Shown: one piece after another, positions 54,021 through 54,909 of the stretch
Layout of the letters: every line of letters starts with the position of its first letter
How positions within the stretch are numbered: position 1 is the stretch's first letter
Assembly (NCBI RefSeq): GCF_900130015.1
Contig: NZ_FQXS01000029.1
Location: 1 to 54,909, forward strand
Source: Desulfofustis glycolicus DSM 9705
Lineage (GTDB): Bacteria; Desulfobacterota; Desulfobulbia; Desulfobulbales; Desulfocapsaceae
Length of the DNA: 54,909 nucleotides
Direction of reading: 5' to 3'
The notes under the pieces: generated by a model
What the model saw: only the letters and a program-made list of their open reading frames with translations
What the model was told of the DNA's origin: nothing
The model's database searches: none
Program-made: the position numbers and the translations under genes

Positions 54021-54060
54021 AGCCCGGAGAGCCAAGAATAATTGGTTCTCCGGGCTTTTC
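54021..54060 (+). terminator. Rho-independent terminator of tRNA-Leu
   Basis: AGCCCGGAGA (54021-54030) pairs with TCTCCGGGCT (54047-54056), a perfect 10-bp stem that extends inward with CCAA/TTGG. A short T-run follows. It closes the tRNA transcript five bases after the CCA. Confidence 0.85.
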
Positions 54061-54161
54061 CGTCTCTGTTGGGAAAACAGCATCGCTTTATTATACTTTC
54101 CCGCTATTTTATGCGTCTGCCTTCTGTGTCAATGAGAGTGAGACACCTACCCCTTGAACAA

Positions 54162-54411
54162 TTAGTGTAGGGTATCGTCTAAAGCGGTCTCGTTTTCGCT
54201 GGTGGCAAGCTGCAGGATCTTCACATACTCCTTCCCAGCCTTGCCAAGCGTATGGCGTTCACACAGCGAGTCGTACGCCATCCGGAAGCGGACTTGTCGG
54301 GAACAGATCGCTTCGATAGCGATAGTTGGCGAAGGCGCCGGGCTTGCGAATCAGCCAGTCGATCAATATGGCGGTACTGAATGCGGTGCGTATAGGATCC
54401 CCGTAGGGATC
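54162..54411 (-). pseudogene. IS21-family IstA C-terminal fragment, frameshifted
   Basis: The minus strand encodes RTAFSTAILIDWLIRKPGAF, then NYRYRSDLFPTS, then in another frame FRMAYDSLCERHTLGKAGKE and YVKILQLA, ending at TAA 54162-54164. These pieces match the end of IS21 IstA transposases closely. A one-base indel near 54,290-54,300 splits the frame. The element is not functional. Confidence 0.7.
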
Positions 54412-54570
54412 GATGACCTCGCGGGGGGTGAAATGTTCCCCGGCTTCTTCCATCACCGCATCCTTGCTTGGTTCGAGAAGGCAGTCGAGGCGGCGCAGGA
54501 CGAACATCGGCAGAATGACATCGCGATACTTGCCACGCACATAGATATCGCGCAGGCAATTGAAGTGGAC
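54412..54570 (-). pseudogene. Type I restriction-modification HsdM fragment
   Basis: The minus strand reads LRDIYVRGKYRDVILPMFVL, RRLDCLLEPSKDAV and then EEAGEHFTPREVI. The first part is the HsdM N-terminal domain and the last is from the catalytic-domain entry, over 100 residues later in intact HsdM, so an internal deletion is present. It is joined in frame to the IstA piece on one side and cut by an IS3 end on the other. Confidence 0.65.
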
Positions 54571-54599
54571 CCCTGAGTCAAGACAGAAATCCACTGGGT

Positions 54600-54909
54600 T
54601 TAAGCTAGACATTCAACGTCACGTGCAGCGGGTCGGCGCTGCCCCGGTTTAGCTTCTGCCGATACTTCTGGTGCTGACTCCGCGATTGATGGAACCCCTG
54701 TGGAGCGTAGCGGAACAGGGGTTCCATCAATCGCGCGTGGGTATTTATTCACAATCACTGCTCCACCGCCCATCGCGGTCTTATATACGACATCAGGTGT
54801 CTTTTGCCCCAACGACTGATGAGGGCGTTCGCCGTTATAAAAGCTGAAATACTCGGCCAGGCCGACCGTCAAGTCGATCATCGTGGCATAGCCCTTCAGA
54901 TACACGTCC
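54600..54909 (-). CDS. IS3-family transposase OrfB, C-terminal part (partial)
   Basis: The frame enters from the right edge as DVYLKGYATMIDLTVGLAEY and continues FSFYNGERPHQSLGQKTPDV, the end of the integrase-core domain of IS3 OrfB. Beyond residue ~45 it has an unusual 55-residue tail encoded by a DNA palindrome. GTGGACCCC at 54574-54582 probably belongs to the terminal repeat of the element. Only the end is in the window. Confidence 0.78.
   Translation of the reverse strand, partial: DVYLKGYATMIDLTVGLAEYFSFYNGERPHQSLGQKTPDVVYKTAMGGGAVIVNKYPRAIDGTPVPLRSTGVPSIAESAPEVSAEAKPGQRRPAARDVECLA
54681..54735. repeat. Perfect 21-bp inverted repeat inside IS3 end
   Basis: CGCGATTGATGGAACCCCTG (54681-54700, plus one T) is repeated inverted at 54715-54735 with a 13-base loop. 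It lies in the 3' part of the transposase frame, where the protein no longer resembles OrfB. It would form a very stable hairpin in DNA or RNA. It may be an inserted palindromic element or part of the IS end. Confidence 0.85.

Noticed and set aside
53935-54135. Open frame across the tRNA-Leu gene
   Set aside because: Its translation simply reads the tRNA and terminator; such frames over tRNA genes are spurious.
1-54909. CRISPR array or prophage
   Set aside because: No regularly spaced direct repeats, cas genes or phage structural genes were seen.

Overview
The window reads as a chromosome segment of a Gram-negative, most likely sulfate-reducer-like Desulfobacterota bacterium (Desulfobulbales type). 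The grounds are an LPS export pair lptA-lptB next to rpoN, a compact argBDFGH-dapFAB block, a TRAP transporter and moderately GC-rich coding. The taxon is an inference from gene content and order; no rRNA is present.

Positions 1-31,000 are accessory DNA edged and broken by mobile-element debris. A truncated ISL3-type transposase opens the window (1-324). A glycosyltransferase-like gene follows (364-1248, minus). Then comes an unusual biosynthetic locus (1817-13,642): a MaoC-MaoC-adenylation-carrier-thioesterase megaprotein, a free methyltransferase, an SsuA/NMT1-like binding protein, a second megaprotein (methyltransferase-adenylation-carrier-LpxL-type acyltransferase), and an SsuB/SsuC-like ATPase and permease. 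The locus ends in a second binding-protein gene that is broken. I do not recognise this combination as a described pathway.

Positions 13,701-28,958 form a surface-glycan region. It has three different sulfotransferase-type genes, a DUF6625-type gene, a nonulosonate-type set (Gfo/Idh oxidoreductase, NeuB-SAF-cupin fusion, HAD phosphatase, NeuA-like cytidylyltransferase, surface-carbohydrate protein), glycosyltransferases of GT4, GT2 and GT39-like types, and galE. An AT-rich patch with an IS3 orfA remnant sits inside it. An IS1634-family element (29,110-30,958) marks the border to core genes.

Positions 31,031-47,571 are housekeeping: a WYL regulator, rpoN, lptB and lptA on the minus strand, then divergent argB-argD-argF-argG-argH, an Fn3 lipoprotein, dapF-dapA-dapB, folK, a small YHS-like membrane protein, a fructose-6-phosphate aldolase/transaldolase, a lytic transglycosylase and pgsA, often with stop/start overlaps. 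Arginine and lysine/diaminopimelate synthesis are thus co-located.

Positions 47,592-53,855 look like a catabolic module: a DUF1445 (D-glutamate cyclase-like) gene divergent from a GntR/FCD regulator, a complete TRAP transporter (DctP, DctQ, DctM), a DUF2848 protein and a nitrilase-superfamily amidase. A tRNA-Leu(CAA) with its terminator follows. The last 750 bases are a scrapyard of an IS21 istA tail, an hsdM fragment and the end of an IS3 transposase containing a perfect 21-bp inverted repeat, typical of an integration hot spot beside a tRNA gene.
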